Assembly (NCBI RefSeq): GCF_030272615.1
Contig: NC_081408.1
Span: forward strand, 402,161,889 to 402,225,888
DNA length: 64,000 nucleotides
Direction of reading: 5' to 3'
From: Cryptomeria japonica
Taxonomy: Eukaryota; Streptophyta; Pinopsida; Cupressales; Cupressaceae
Within the stretch, counting starts at the first letter, position 1; every line of letters begins with the position of its first letter. The notes under the pieces are model-generated. The model did not search any database and had not been told where the DNA came from. It was given only the letters and a program-made list of their open reading frames with translations. This document shows positions 1-11,254 of this stretch, one piece after another. A program made the position numbers and the translations under genes.

Positions 1-1161
1 GCTTATTGTTTCTTTCCAGAAGGTATGTGGGGTATCCTTCTGTATCATTAGAGTTCTGGCACAATCAATGAGAGTTCTGTTTCTTCTTTCAACAACTCCA
101 TTCTGCTGAGGAGTTTTGGCTGCCGACATTTGTCTCATGATTCCTTGTTCCTCATAATAGTTCATGAACTCTTGAGAGGTGAACTCTCCTCCTCTGTCTG
201 ATCTTAGGCACTTTAGATTCTTACCAGTTCCTCTTTCTACTCGAGCCTTAAACACTTTAAACATGTGAAAAGCTTCTGATTTTTCTTTTAAAAAGACAGT
301 CCACATCATTCTTGAGAAGTCATCCACAAATAACATAAAATAGCAGTCTCCATAGAAGCTCTTAGTTCTCATGGGACCAAACACGTCTGTGTGAACTAAG
401 TCCAACACACTTTCAAATGAGAAAGTTTTACTGCTGAAGCTGGACCTGGTCAACTTCCCTAGTTGACACTCTTTGCACATAGCATTTTCAGGTTTAACTA
501 TATCAGGCATAACTCTTACAGATTTTATCTTGCTGATTTTAGCTATGCTATCAAAATTAACATGACACAATATTTTGTGCCATAACCAGCTATCTTCTTC
601 CTTAGCCACTAGACAATTACCTATGGTGGTGTCTAGATGAAACAAATTGCCTCTTGACTGTTTACCAGTGGAAATTGAATTTCCAGATTTGTCTTTTATT
701 TTACATATCCCTTTATTGAACTCTAACCGGTATCCTTTATTGTTAAGTTGTGAAACACTTAACAAGTTGTACTTTAATCCTTCTACCCAAAAGACATCAT
801 GAAAGTTTGTCTTATCATTCAAGGCTATAGACCCCTTACCTCTTACTCCACATGGGGCATCATTTTCGAACCTCACCATTCCTCCATTGCAATCCTCCAT
901 GCTGAGGAATTTACTTCTGTCACTGGTCATGAGGTGAGTAAAACCCCTATTGATCACCCATTCTCCACACTGGTTTGTGCTAGAAATCAATGCCATATCT
1001 CCTTCCTCTGTGTTGTCCTCTTTGACTACCACAAAAGCAATTCCATCTTCATCAGATCTCTTTGATTCTTCATGAGTGACTCATTCTTCTGCAATATAAC
1101 ATTCCTTCTTGCTTTTGTCCCTGTAACTTTTGAAATTATCCTTCCTGTCTCTATCATTGTC
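1..1161 (-). pseudogene. pol: Copia pol start: protease and integrase (partial)
   Basis: Continues from gag on the minus strand. The protease active site, normally D-S-G in the setting WIIDSGCSHHMTG, reads N-R-G here (codons at about 943-951), so the aspartic protease is dead. The gag-pre-integrase segment with LCHVNFD and CKECQLGK supplies the HHCC zinc-binding module. The integrase core follows with the first Asp in LVHTDVFGP, the second in RSDRGGEF and the Glu in VVERRN, so D-D-E is retained. Integrase would catalyse 3' processing and strand transfer of the cDNA. The gene leaves the window just after HTFWKE. Stops are scattered, for example near 1071-1080. Confidence 0.88.
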
Positions 1162-2018
1162 AGGACATCTTGAAACAATATGACCTATCGTATTACATGA
1201 GAAGCACTTTAAGGCTAATTTACCTTTGTATTTACCTTGACCTCTTGGCAATCTTCTTGCCAGTAGAGCTTCAATTCCGTCTTCCTCCTATTCCTCAGAG
1301 AGCAGATTGTCATTCTCATTTGAATGACCAGTTCTGGTAGTAGAGCTACTACTAGTTTCTTTCCTTCTCCTTGTGGGTGCATGCATCATGGATGCTTTGA
1401 AAGCAACATCAATCTTTGGTATGCTGTTGTCATAATTTCTCAACTCAAAAGCAGTCAACTTACCTATTAGTGAGTCAAGAGTTACAATAACTGTTCCCAA
1501 GGATGTAAGCTCTTGGATAACAGAGACCCTTATGACATATTGTGGTAGCAAAGTTCTTAGGATTTTGCTAACCACATCATCCTCCTTGAGTTTGCCTCCT
1601 GGGATTTTAATGGAGTTTACTACATCTTTTATCCTCTTACTGTACTGCTCTATGTTTTCACTTTCCTGCATTCTCATCTCTTCATATTTTCCTCTCAGAC
1701 TGTCTACTTTGGCCTTTTGAACATGGGGATCTCCCCCATAGGTTGTCTTTAGCTTATTCCATATTTGAAAAGCTATTTTCAAATCTTGTACCTCAACAAA
1801 TTCATTATCTGAAAGTGTGCTAACAATCAGATCCATAGAAGTAGTATTATCTTGCCTTTCCTTGATTTGTCCAGAGTAAGTGTCCCTGTAGGTTCATTGT
1901 ATTCTGTGATCACATGATTCCAGTAGTGTTCACCTAGGGATTTTAAATAGAGTTTCATTATTCCACACCATAAGATATAGTTCTCCTTAAAGAACTTAGG
2001 ACCTTCCTTACTCATCAT
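1162..2018 (-). pseudogene. gag: Copia gag (decayed)
   Basis: Capsid-forming part of the polyprotein. It starts with MMSKEGPKF at 2018; the reading frame shifts near 1830, and the downstream frame (1836 on) carries the typical gag core with KGKYEEM-like and ENIEQY motifs. An in-frame TAG at 1288-1290 interrupts it, after which the same frame continues into a nucleocapsid knuckle, CFSCNTIGHIVSRC (CX2CX4HX4C, 1162-1206), all four ligands intact. The knuckle would bind the RNA genome in the particle. Length to the knuckle is normal for the family. One frameshift and at least two stops make it a pseudogene. Confidence 0.85.
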
Positions 2019-2070
2019 CTTTGATCTTTCTCTAAGCCAGTTAAGTTTCTTCTGATTCTAGGGACCTGAT

Positions 2071-2082
2071 GCTCTGATCCTA
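2071..2082 (-). other. Primer binding site (initiator Met tRNA type), degenerate
   Basis: The minus strand reads TAGGATCAGAGC, two mismatches from TGGTATCAGAGC, the sequence complementary to the 3' end of plant initiator methionine tRNA used by most plant Copia elements. It begins two bases inside the LTR end, the normal position for first-strand priming. Confidence 0.8.
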
Positions 2083-2084
2083 AT

Positions 2085-3781
2085 TGTTAGTCCCAATTGG
2101 TGCTGAGAGGGGAGGGGTGAATCAACACAGTCAAAATTTCACAATTTAGCTTTTATCTTAAATCTTCTCTCATCTAAGATCCAACAATATACTTAGTCAC
2201 TGAAGTAAAATATGCAAGCATGTAAAGTTGACAGTGACATCAAGAAGTTACCTCGTGGAAACCTAGTAGGGAGAAAACCACAGTGTGAGTGGGAACTCAC
2301 AAAATTTGCACTATTCTGGAGTACGTTCGGTTAAGAGCCATCCCTGTTAGGAGATTACAAAGATATTGTTAGGTGCCACCCGGTTAAGGGATTTTGTTAA
2401 AGTCTAGTTAGTGCCTTTACCCTCTTAAAGGTAGCCTAGTTAGAGGACTTAGAACATCAACTAAGATGTTACCCGGTTAAGGGATTTTACAATAGGGACC
2501 TTTTGAATTCCACCCATTCAAGGGATTTATGTTGCAGTTGTTAGAAAGAAACAGACGGATGATCTACTGAATTAGCTACTAATAGCTTGATCAGATCTCA
2601 ATATGCATTCCAATCTATACACACCAGTTGTGTCTTCTCTGTACAATATTGGTTTCCTTCTTACACCTTTGGCTATTCACTCAGTCGTTTATCTCTCCTT
2701 CAGCACTGCACTCTGTTGGTCCTTTGACCTTTGGCTGTGCACTCTGCTGGTCCACTGTCCTTTAGCTCTTTCTCAGCCGGTTCTCTATCCTTCGGCTCTG
2801 CACCTAACCGGTTCTCTGTCCTTAGGCTCTACACTTAGCCGGTTGTTTGTATGTTGAATCTACACTTAGTCGATCTCCCTTACACATACACTCAACTGTG
2901 CTAATACCTCTTAGCACTTCCTCTCACTTTTCTCTTCACCCTGGATTGCCTTCAACAAGATTTCCTTGTTTCAAATTTCACGATCAAAAACTTTCTGAAA
3001 GAGCTCAAGAACTCTTTATACATTTTCAGTCGACACCTATAGGCATATCCTCAATCAGATCAATCAAGGATTTTGGAAGATTTCAAATTCAAACTCTCCC
3101 GCTCTTTCTTTATGCGCCTTTCAACAATTCTGCCAAGTGTTCAACCACTTCTGCCATCGCATCTTCGAAGGATAGAAACCTTTGAGACATGTCTAGTCAA
3201 ATAAATGTGAACCAGATAATATGCATGTAATCATGCTTGACTGCATGGTAACTATAAGTTAACTCTACCAACAAATGATTTGGCGTAGACACAAGCCTAC
3301 CAACTCATTCTTTGCCACTGCAACTAAATGGCCGATCACTGCTCCGAAACTTATGGTGATCACATATCTTCCTTTAGTCACACCGGTGTATCGGTATGCA
3401 ACTGCACTTCTTGCTTTACCGGTTCATTCTTTGGCTGCCGGTTTGTTGTGCTAGCATCACGTTTCTCCCCTGTTTGCCAGAGAGTTACCGATTGGTTGGA
3501 ACAACCAAGTTTCTTTGCCTGATTCTCCTTTTGTGACTTCACCATCATCAAGGTGAATGATCTTCCTGAATGATAGATCAGTTGACTTAATTTTTCTTTC
3601 CTTGAGCTGAGGTACCCTTTGATCATTCAATACCCATTCATTATTGCTTAGTGAAAAGCAACATCACTTTACCTATACCACTACACCGGTTAGTATCTTC
3701 ACTTTTAAGTATTGAAAATCAATGACAAACCTTAGCATATATACCGGTTTTCTAGATTGGCTGGTTTTTTTAATGCCAACA
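2085..3781 (-). repeat. 5' LTR of the left-edge Copia element
   Basis: About 1.7 kb bounded by TGTTAG on the left and CCAACA on the right (plus-strand reading), giving the TG...CA ends expected of an LTR. The PBS lies directly to its left, so on the minus strand this is the 5' LTR. Near its left edge is the GAGAGGGGAGGGG box shared with the other Copia LTRs in the window. Between about 2330 and 2540 it carries a run of imperfect motifs of the form CCGGTTAAGGGATTT and CCTGTTAGGAG. The partner 3' LTR is outside the window, so the outer end rests on the CCAACA terminus alone. Confidence 0.8.
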
Positions 3782-4419
3782 ATCCAATAGATTTTATCCA
3801 GGTTGCTCATTGTTAGTGTTTTCTATAGCTATTTCATTATCAAATAATTCTATGATTTATGGGGATGCATTACCAACAAGAGTTTTCCCTTAGTGGTGGA
3901 AGTGAAGATCACTGACCTCAACTACATAGGTTGGTTATTGGATGGTCTCATTAGCGTGAGCTTGTTGAATGAGCTTATTATTAATATTGGGTCCAGTTTG
4001 AGTAGTTGAATGTGGTGCTCTTGCTTATGCAAAAGTAGAGATGGTCAGATTAGGCATAATGGCTTGTTGCTAGGGTAATGAATTAGGCATGATTACTAGT
4101 GTAATGTTGAGAAATAGGGTTCGCTAGCTTAATGCATGCAAACTAGGAAACTAGGCCTAAGTCTGCTTTGATTACTTTCAAAAGGAGAATCATCAACTAA
4201 GCTCAAGATGGCTCAAGCACAAAATGCATGTAGTGGTCCTTCACTGTTGAGTTGAAATGTGAAATTAATTGTAAGGAAGAATGAACGAATAAGGAGCAAG
4301 TAAGATAAAATGATAGGTTTTTGCATGTTAAGGAAGACAACGAACTCAAAACCTAATTTTGAAAAATTATGTTAAAGTATAAACTATAACTAACCTATAT
4401 TCCAAATTTGAGGCAAAAG
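3782..4419. other. Old Gypsy-type internal or flanking sequence, no gene
   Basis: No convincing reading frame. From about 4100 to 4419 it matches, in inverse orientation, 44819-45110, next to the second copy of the same LTR (for example the shared segment around TGCATGCAAACTA). That places it just outside an LTR end, so it is probably leader or internal sequence of a degraded LTR retrotransposon. The part from 3782 to about 4100 shows nothing I recognise. Confidence 0.45.
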
Positions 4420-5267
4420 TGTAGGGACTTAGTCGTCCTACTCGACCCGCTCCCGTCAGTTTTGGCTCCGAAAATTTATAGACTGTAGATCTTTGTTTGA
4501 TGATTTTGCACCTCTTTTTGTAGCTTAAACTTATTACTACACACAGAAAAGAGAGAAAATTTTGGGTACAAAGGTTTTTTCCTAAATCAAACCCTAGTGT
4601 AGGAATTAACCTTAAAATTGAATTGAATTGGAATTAAAATTAAAAGCATGCTGTTAGGTAGTGGAGGCTAGAACTAAAAGTGAAATGTTTATACCTTCAT
4701 AGGCCTTCTTTGTGTTGAAATTCTCATGAAGATGCTTGACATTGACTTGTAATTGACATAGAAAGGGAAGATCATAGAGGCCATCACAAATGCATAGATT
4801 TGTCACAAACTCCTAGTCTTCAATGCCTCGATGATTGATCTCTTTCTCGTGAAATGAAATTGAGGAAAATATTCATCCTTATTATTGATCAATTGCCAAA
4901 TGAGGGAGGATACCTTACTTTTATATATCTCCCAATAATTTCAAGGTGTATAATATGGAGCAAGTCAACACGGGAAAATATTTCTCGTTAAATCAAGCCA
5001 ACTGTTGTGTGGACCATATTTGGGGTTAGTTTAGGGGGAGCAAGGCACCCTAGGCTACCAAATCCACGGAGTGGGGTGCTCTAGGCACCTTTCTCCCTCC
5101 AACATGGTTCTAAATTGGGACCTGATGTCCTGAATGAGGATAAGATGCTAGTAAAAAATGCTGAATTGAGTTGGATCAGGCATTGTTGGGCACAAAAGTC
5201 TAGGAACACTAAACCAGGGCCTAGATAAGCATGAATTTACATAAGGGTGCAATTTTGCAATACTACA
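4420..5267 (-). repeat. Old LTR, Gypsy-like family, ~850 bp
   Basis: Bounded by TGTAGGGACTTAG and CAATACTACA in plus reading, and nearly the same length as its inverted copy at 43962-44818 (848 versus 857 bp). Ends of the TGTAG...TACA type resemble the LTR of the gag-only element at 35369-41926, with which it also shares short blocks such as AAATCAAACCCTA. No target duplication was found. Its right two thirds recurs in the 1.5-kb tandem units downstream (5930-6190 plus 13660-14058, and 16385-17007). Orientation is inferred from the TGTAGTATTG start on the minus strand. Confidence 0.55.
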
Positions 5268-5452
5268 ACTAGCTATTGAGGTGAATAAGGTTGTTGTAGG
5301 TAAGACATATTAGAATTTTCCCATTGTTGGTTGCCTCACCTCAAAATAATTCATTCACGTTATTAGGTCATTTCTAATATCATAAAATCATATCATCCAT
5401 AAATATTCACAAAAACACTTGCACTCATCATATCACATATATCATCCATTAA

Positions 5453-5923
5453 ACTTAGAAATTCTTAATAAAGTTTCGTCCAATGTCTTTAAAACATATA
5501 AAATGTCTTTCAAATTATGAGATAAAATAGGTAAAATAGGTTCAATCCTATAGCTCATTAAATATCACCAACCAAAGATTTAGAGGCAACTCAACAACTA
5601 TTAGACTTTCATAATACATTACAATACACCCTGCACCCTGCGCCCTGCACCTTGCACCTTGCACCCTGCACCCTTCAAGTGAGGTTATATTTTACTATGA
5701 TAAAATGTAACTCTATTTTATGAGGGAATTGTATTGTAGCTAGGTATTGTAATGTCTTATGAGAGTCTAATAGTTGTTGAGTTACCTTTGAATCTTTGGA
5801 TGGTTATATTTAATGAGCTATAGGATTGAACCTGTTTTACTTATTTTATCTCATACTTTGAAAGATATTTTATACATTTTTAAGACATTGGTGGGAACTT
5901 TATTAAGTATTTCTAAGTTTATA
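5453..5923. repeat. Inverted arms at the unit 1 / unit 2 junction
   Basis: 5453-5627 (from AACTTAGAAATTC to CATTACAATAC) is repeated as its reverse complement at about 5735-5923 (GTATTGTAATG to TTTCTAAGTTTAT). They face each other across about 100 bp holding a short minisatellite. A transcript through here would fold into a hairpin with a stem of about 175 bp. The same arms recur at 14248-14481, 16144-16380 and 17194-17430. Confidence 0.8.
5627..5676 (+). repeat. 7-bp minisatellite (CACCCTG)n
   Basis: About seven imperfect head-to-tail copies of CACCCTG with C/T variants (CGCCCTG, CACCTTG). Equivalent shorter or more decayed runs occupy the same place in the other unit spacers, near 16110-16135 and 17580-17640, so this is part of the tandem unit. 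Confidence 0.85.
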
Positions 5924-6194
5924 AAAGCATGTCCTTAGGTAGTAGAGGCTAGAACTAAAATTGAAATATTTATACCTTCATAGGCCTTCTTTGTGTTGAA
6001 ATTATCATGAAAATGCTTGACATTGACTTCTAATTGACATAGAAAGAGAAGATCATGGAGGCCATCACAAATGCATAGATCTGCCACAAACTCCTAGTCT
6101 TCAATGCCTCGATGATTGATCTCTTGCTTTTGAAATGAAATTAAGGAAAATATTTGTCCTTATTATTGATCAATTGCAAAATAAGGGAGGATAT

Positions 6195-7504
6195 TGTTGG
6201 ACATTATTGCTGCTAGGATATGTTGTTGTCATTGATGTTAACATATTCCTGTGATTTATTGCTCTTGTGGTTGCAGATTGGTTTATTAGGATCATGGTTC
6301 AGTATATGGAGTATTTATAGTATCATTATATCTTTCTGTATTGGTTTCTGTGATTCGAAAGCTTAATTGATCATATCATATGATCCGGTTTGCAGTTTAG
6401 TTTTCCTGATCAATGCTTTGCTTGGTATTTCCTTTGGTATATTCCAATTGATCAAATCTTGAGTTGAGATTTTGGGAGATTTTTTGGGATATTCATGTGT
6501 GTCTACATTTCAGATGTTTCATGATTTGGTTCTCTACAAGCTATATTTCTAGTCCAAGTTGCTGCTGTTTGAGTGTTCTTGAGTTTCAGATGTTGATCGA
6601 TGAAGATTTGATAAGTGGTGTTGGTGCAACAATTGCAGATGATTCTAATGTGCTTGTGGGTGTTTCCTAATTGTTTTCTATTTGTTTTGGTGGTCCACAT
6701 TGACTCTTGTGTGCGTTCTTAGTGATTTTGCTGATCCGGTGATATTCTTCGTGTTATGCGTTATTCTTGGTGGTGTAGCGTGTTGCGGTTGATCTTGGCA
6801 AGATTTTCGGTGGCATTGCATGGTTAGAGATTTGGTTTAGGTCCATGTTATGTCATATATATCATTATATTGGTCCGGTGGTTGATCTTTGTATCGTGTG
6901 ATGTAATTTTGTAATTGCGAGATGAGGGTTTAGTTGCCCTTGTTGCCAAGGTTGATGATTTTAGTCATGTAATGTGAGTGTTGATATAGTGTCTACATTA
7001 TCAGAGAGTGGTAGATGTGGTGCTTAAGAAAATTTATCCTTCGGTGTGGTGTATTGAGAAGAGATTGTTATAGGGCAGACAAATATGCTTAACTGGAACT
7101 GTCATCAGGCATAAGGAGATGCTATATTTGTAGTTCACGTAATCTGGATTGTAGTTCGATCATTATTGTAAGGTAGTGAACCTTCCCTAAGGGTTGTAGC
7201 TTTATGAGTCATCTTATTTTGAGAAGTGAGCTCTAGGAGTGTGTTCTTGAATGCATGTGCATTCCCCTTTATAATATTTACACATACTACTGTAGAGTAT
7301 CATCTTATTGTGGGTAGGTTCCCATCGTGGTTTTTTCCTTAACTAGATTTTCCACGTCAAAATCTTGGTGTTGTGCTATCAATTTGCTTATCTTTGTTGT
7401 TACTGTAGTTTATCAGATTTGCATTTGAGGTTAAGTTTGATAATCCGGTGAAAAATGATTCACCTCTCCCCCCTCTCAATTTTCCTTTGTTATTGTTGCC
7501 AACA
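6195..7504 (+). repeat. 5' LTR of the plus-strand Copia element
   Basis: 1310 bp from TGTTGGAC to GCCAACA, the inverted terminal hexamer TGTTGG/CCAACA of many plant Copia LTRs. It is followed after two bases by the PBS. A pyrimidine box (TTCACCTCTCCCCCCTCTCA, 7460-7479) sits just before the 3' end and is shared with the other Copia LTRs of the window. It is close in sequence and length to the 3' LTR at 12353-13657, with scattered substitutions that make it an old rather than recent insertion. Confidence 0.92.
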
Positions 7505-7506
7505 AT

Positions 7507-7518
7507 TGGTATCAGAGC
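7507..7518 (+). other. Primer binding site, initiator Met tRNA
   Basis: Exact TGGTATCAGAGC, two bases after the LTR end, complementary to the 3' end of initiator methionine tRNA. It is the start point for minus-strand cDNA. Confidence 0.95.
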
Positions 7519-7560
7519 TAGATCCTCCGGAAGAAGCTTGACCGCTTGAGAAGATTTGAG

Positions 7561-8536
7561 ATGGCAACTGGAAGTGTTATTTTTAAGGAGAGTCCAAGAT
7601 TCGATGAAAGTAATTATGCTATATGGAAGAACTAGATGGAGGTGAACTTGAGATGTCTTGGAGAGGATTACTGGAAGATTAAAAAGGATGCCTATTCTGT
7701 TCCTCAGAATGGACCGGTTATTGTTGCTGAGATCAATGATGCTGAAAAATAACTTTGGAGATAAAGAAGCATTGTTGAGTGCCCTCACCGATTCTGAGAT
7801 GACTAATGTGATGGGACTTCAGACTGCACATGAGATCTGGGAGAATCTTGAGACCTTGTATGAAGGAGACAAACAAGTTAAAGTTGCTAAGTTGTAGAGC
7901 TTGAAAGGGAAGTATGAGATGCTGAAGATGGGAGAAGATGAGAACATAAAATCCTTCATTGCTAAAGTGAATGAACTTGTCCTAGGTATCAGATGTGCCA
8001 GTGGAACCATTGAAGAAGATGAAATTGTTGCTAAGGTGCTGAGAGCATTGCCTCTTGCTTACAAACATAAGGTAGCTATTATTGATGAGATCCAGAGTGT
8101 GACTATTGTGACAAGAGATATGTTGGTTGGAAAGATTACTGCATTTGAATTGAGAAAATTTGGTGAATCACATGGAAATTCTAAGACAACATTTAGAGTT
8201 TCTATATCCGGAAAGAAGAAGTATGACCCTGATTAATGCACAATATCCAGATATGAAAAAGAGAGAAGAGAGATGGAAGAACAAGAAAGAGAATTGGATG
8301 AGCTTGAAGCATTGATTGCCCAAAGATTGCCTAAAGGAGCTGGTAAGTATGATGGAAAATTGCCTTTGAAATGTTTCTCTTGCAATAAGATAGGACATTT
8401 TGCTTCTAGGTGCCCGAAGAGAATGTTGAAGTATGATAGGCACGATAAATTTGATAAGAATAATAGAAACGATAGATATGAGAAGCATGAGAAGTATGAT
8501 AAGCCTTACAAGTCTAGCCAAAAGTATAAGCATTAG
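7561..8536 (+). pseudogene. gag: Copia gag (decayed)
   Basis: Begins at the first ATG after the PBS (MATGSVIFKE, 7561), with a TAG in place of a Trp or Gln codon near 7633. The frame shifts near 7740, and the rest of gag runs in one frame from 7658 to 8536 with stops at 7898 and 8234. Recognisable parts are the KGKYEMLKMGEDENI segment, the ALPLAYKHKVAIIDE segment and the nucleocapsid knuckle CFSCNKIGHFASRC (8372-8413) with all four zinc ligands. The C-terminus is very rich in Lys, Asp, Tyr and Arg (KYDRHDKFDKNNRNDRYEK), a basic tail that probably binds RNA. Gag is the particle protein. Confidence 0.88.
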
Positions 8537-8619
8537 AAGAATTGTTATTATGCTGAGCTGATGAAGGTGTTATAAATGAAGAATCAAAAGGAGATGAAAT
8601 TATGTTTATTTCTATTAAA

Positions 8620-9848
8620 GAAGATGGACCAGTACCTATTGATTCCACAAGCAACACTATTGAGGAGAAAGCTTTAGCTGCTAAAGTTGAAGAGAAAGAT
8701 GGGTGATTGACAACGGTTGTTCACATCATATGACCGGTGATAAAAGTAAATTTGTGAATATGCAGAGGTATGATGGTGGAATAGTAAAGTTTGGAGATGA
8801 CAAAGCCTATGCGATCCATGGTAGGGGTTCTATTTCCTTTGATGGTAAGCATAACACTGATGATGTCTTGTTTGTTGAAGGTTTGAAGCATAATCTTTTA
8901 AGTGCTGGAAAGATGGTGGACAAAGGTTATGAATTACAATTTAAGAATGGAAAATGCAAGATCCTAAATGCCTCCAGTATAGAGATTGCATCAAGAATGA
9001 AGAATGAAGGTAATATCTTTCATTTGAATGCTGGTGAGAAAAGTTGCTTGATTTCTTAGATTGATGAAAGTTGGTTATGGCATAGGAGAATCTATCATGT
9101 TAATTTTGACTCAATGATTAAGATCAGTTCTACTCAAGCTGTTATAGATTTGCCTAAAATTGTTAAGCCTGCTAATCTGGTATGTAAGGAATGTCAAATG
9201 GGTAAGCAAACAAGAATTTTTTTCAAGAGTAAGCAGTATACATCTGATGAATTGCTAGATCTTGTTCATATTGACCTATGTGGACCTATTGCAATAAGAA
9301 GTGTGCAGGGTGACATATATTTCATGTTATTTATTGATGATTATTCTGGGATGATGTGGGTTGCCTTGTTGAGGGAGAAATTAGAAGCATTGGAAAAATT
9401 TAAGATATTCAAAGCAAAGGTTGAGACTGAGATAGGACTAAAGCTGAAATGTCCAAGATCTGATAGAGGAGGAGAATTTTGTTCCGGTGAGTTTGACTCA
9501 TTATGTGAGAAGCATGGAATTAGAAGACAATTATATGCTCCTAGAACCCCACGACAGAATGGAGTTGTTGAAAGGAAGAACATGACTGTCTTGGATGCTG
9601 CAAGGACTATGTTGATTGAAGGGAATATTCCAAAGATCTATTGGAGAGAAGCTGTTAGCACTGTTGTTTACACATTCAACCGAATTCATATAAAAGGTGA
9701 TACCGGTAAGACTCCTTATGAGCTATGGTTTGTTCATGTTCCTACTGTGAGATATTTCAAAAATTTTGGAAGCAAGTGTTATCTCAAGAGAGATGAAGAT
9801 ATAGGAAATTTTTTCAACAAAGAGAAAAGCCTACTAGTGCTACAATAA
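8620..9848 (+). pseudogene. pol: Copia protease and integrase (decayed)
   Basis: The protease active site reads D-N-G (8709-8717) where D-S-G is expected, in the otherwise typical setting GCSHHMTGDKSKF. The pre-integrase module is present with HRRIYHVNFD and CKECQMGK, the first motif having lost a Cys. The integrase core (9114-9848) has the three catalytic acids: Asp in VHIDLCGP, Asp in RSDRGGEF and Glu in VVERKN. It joins cDNA to the chromosome. Stops occur near 8701 and 9058, and the frame is lost after 9848. It belongs to the same polyprotein as the gag before it and the RT after it. Confidence 0.9.
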
Positions 9849-10204
9849 GAGATTGAGAAAGATAGTGGAAAGTGCAAAAGTGAAGGTTGATGAGAACTAT
9901 GGAAAAGAGATCAGAGCATGTAGATATGATGATGATTAGAATGTTGTGTTAACACTAAATCAGGCTGAAGGATTGAAACAGAATGATCTGGTAGAGATAG
10001 ATAACCTGAATGTTGTTGCTGGTGGTGAAGAGGTGCAGGAACATGAAAATTAGAAGACTCTAAGGTATGTGAGATCAAATCATTTTGAAAATCAGATCAT
10101 TGGTGCTAAAAATAAAGGTGTGATGACTAGGAGAAAGCTAGCTGCTGAAGAGTTATGTTTGATTTGTCAAATTGAACCTAAAGATGTTCTTGAAGCTTGC
10201 ATTT

Positions 10205-11250
10205 AGATGAAAAATGGATGAAGTGTATGGAAGAAGAATTGAATTAGATTGAAAAGAATAACACATATGAACTTGTGCCTAGACCTAAAGATAATAATGT
10301 GATTGGTACTAAATGGGTATTCAACAAAAAATTGAATGAAGTCAGTGAAGTTGTCAGAAATAAAGCAAGATTGGTATGCAAAGGATATTCACAGAAAGAA
10401 GGAATTGATTATGAGGAGACTTTTTCTCTGGTAGCTAGGCTTGAAGCTATTAGACTATTGCTTGCGTATGCTGCCTATAAGGATTTCAAGGTATATCAGA
10501 TGGATGTCAAGTTAGCTTTTCTGAATGGTGATCTTGAGGAAGAAGTCTACATTGAGAAACCTGATGTATTCTCATTATCAGATGATGGAGATATGGTATG
10601 CAAACTGAAGAAAGCTCTTTATGGATTAAAACAAGCTCCTAGAGTATGCTAGATTAGATAAGTATTTATTGAAATTAGGATTTAATAAAGCAACTGTTGA
10701 TAATAATCTATATCTCGTCAATGGGCCCTTGGTCTACTGGTGAAGTTGAATGGCTCCAAATGAGTTCACCAGGGATCAAGTCTTGTTAAGTGCAAGGCTC
10801 CGACATCATAAGGGATGAGGTCGGGATCGTACCCTGAGCGAATTTGGCGGAATGGATACCCCTTAGTCCTTCGCTCTTAGCCGAAGAGGTTTAGCCTATT
10901 GGCTCGTGCCCCCGTATCAGGTGGCAAAAAATAATTTGTGAAGTCCCTTTCTAGGCTGGTAGCTCGCGGGCTTCATGCCCTAGCTAGGCTGTCGTGCTCG
11001 CAGTTCTGGACCTCCATCAAAACAAAAAAAATAATCTATATCTGAAGATTGGGAATGATAATATTTTGATTGTTGAAGTTTTTGTTGATGCCATTATCTT
11101 TGGAGGAGATGATAACTTAAGTATGAAGTTTGTTGGTGATATGCAGAAAGAATTTGAGATTTCTATGATATGAGAAATCAATTTTTTCTTAGGTTTGTAG
11201 ATTTCACAAACTGGAAAAGGTATTTTTATATCTCAAGATAAATATGTAAA
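10205..11250 (+). pseudogene. pol: Copia reverse transcriptase split by a SINE
   Basis: The N-terminal part (10275-10652) shows the family motifs [55 protein letters not shown] and [13 protein letters not shown] small deletion near 10650 breaks the frame. A SINE interrupts the gene at 10716. The catalytic block resumes at 11044, where the motif usually written YVDD reads F-V-D-A (VDA codons 11084-11092), so the second catalytic Asp is replaced by Ala. A TGA follows at about 11171. RT would copy the RNA genome to DNA; this copy cannot. Confidence 0.88.
10716..11030 (+). mobile_element. SINE, tRNA-derived, inserted in Copia RT
   Basis: A 315-bp insertion flanked by perfect 13-bp direct repeats ATAATCTATATCT (10703-10715 and 11031-11043) and ending in an A-rich tail. 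Near its start is a box A-like TGGTCTACTGG (10730-10740). A box B-like GGATCAAGTCT (10773-10783) follows after 32 bp, the spacing of a tRNA-type RNA polymerase III promoter. The body is clearly more GC-rich than its host element. It encodes no protein, so its mobilisation must have used LINE enzymes. I do not assign it to a named SINE family. Confidence 0.85.
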
Positions 11251-11254
11251 GGAA

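Larger units (their letters stand above)
1..3781 (-). mobile_element. Ty1/Copia LTR retrotransposon, 5' part, cut by window edge
   Basis: Read on the minus strand this holds, in order, a 5' LTR (2085-3781), a degenerate methionine-tRNA primer site (2071-2082), gag with a CCHC knuckle, a protease region and the first two thirds of integrase, which runs off the window at base 1. Gag-protease-integrase order before RT is the Copia arrangement. RT, RNase H and the 3' LTR must lie to the left of the window. The 5-bp target duplication cannot be checked because only one end is present; the flanking bases at 3782-3786 are ATCCA. Protein similarity to the Copia elements at 6195-13657 and 22844-30266 is obvious by eye, and its LTR is of the same general type as that of the 22844-30266 element. 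The element is inactive: gag has a frameshift and stops, and the protease active site is lost. Confidence 0.9.

Noticed and set aside
799-1065. Plus-strand 88-codon frame
   Set aside because: It is the antisense of the Copia protease region on the minus strand; no independent motif.
10730-10783. Functional tRNA gene
   Set aside because: Box A/B-like motifs are present, but no cloverleaf could be drawn by eye; the TSD and A tail mark it as a SINE.
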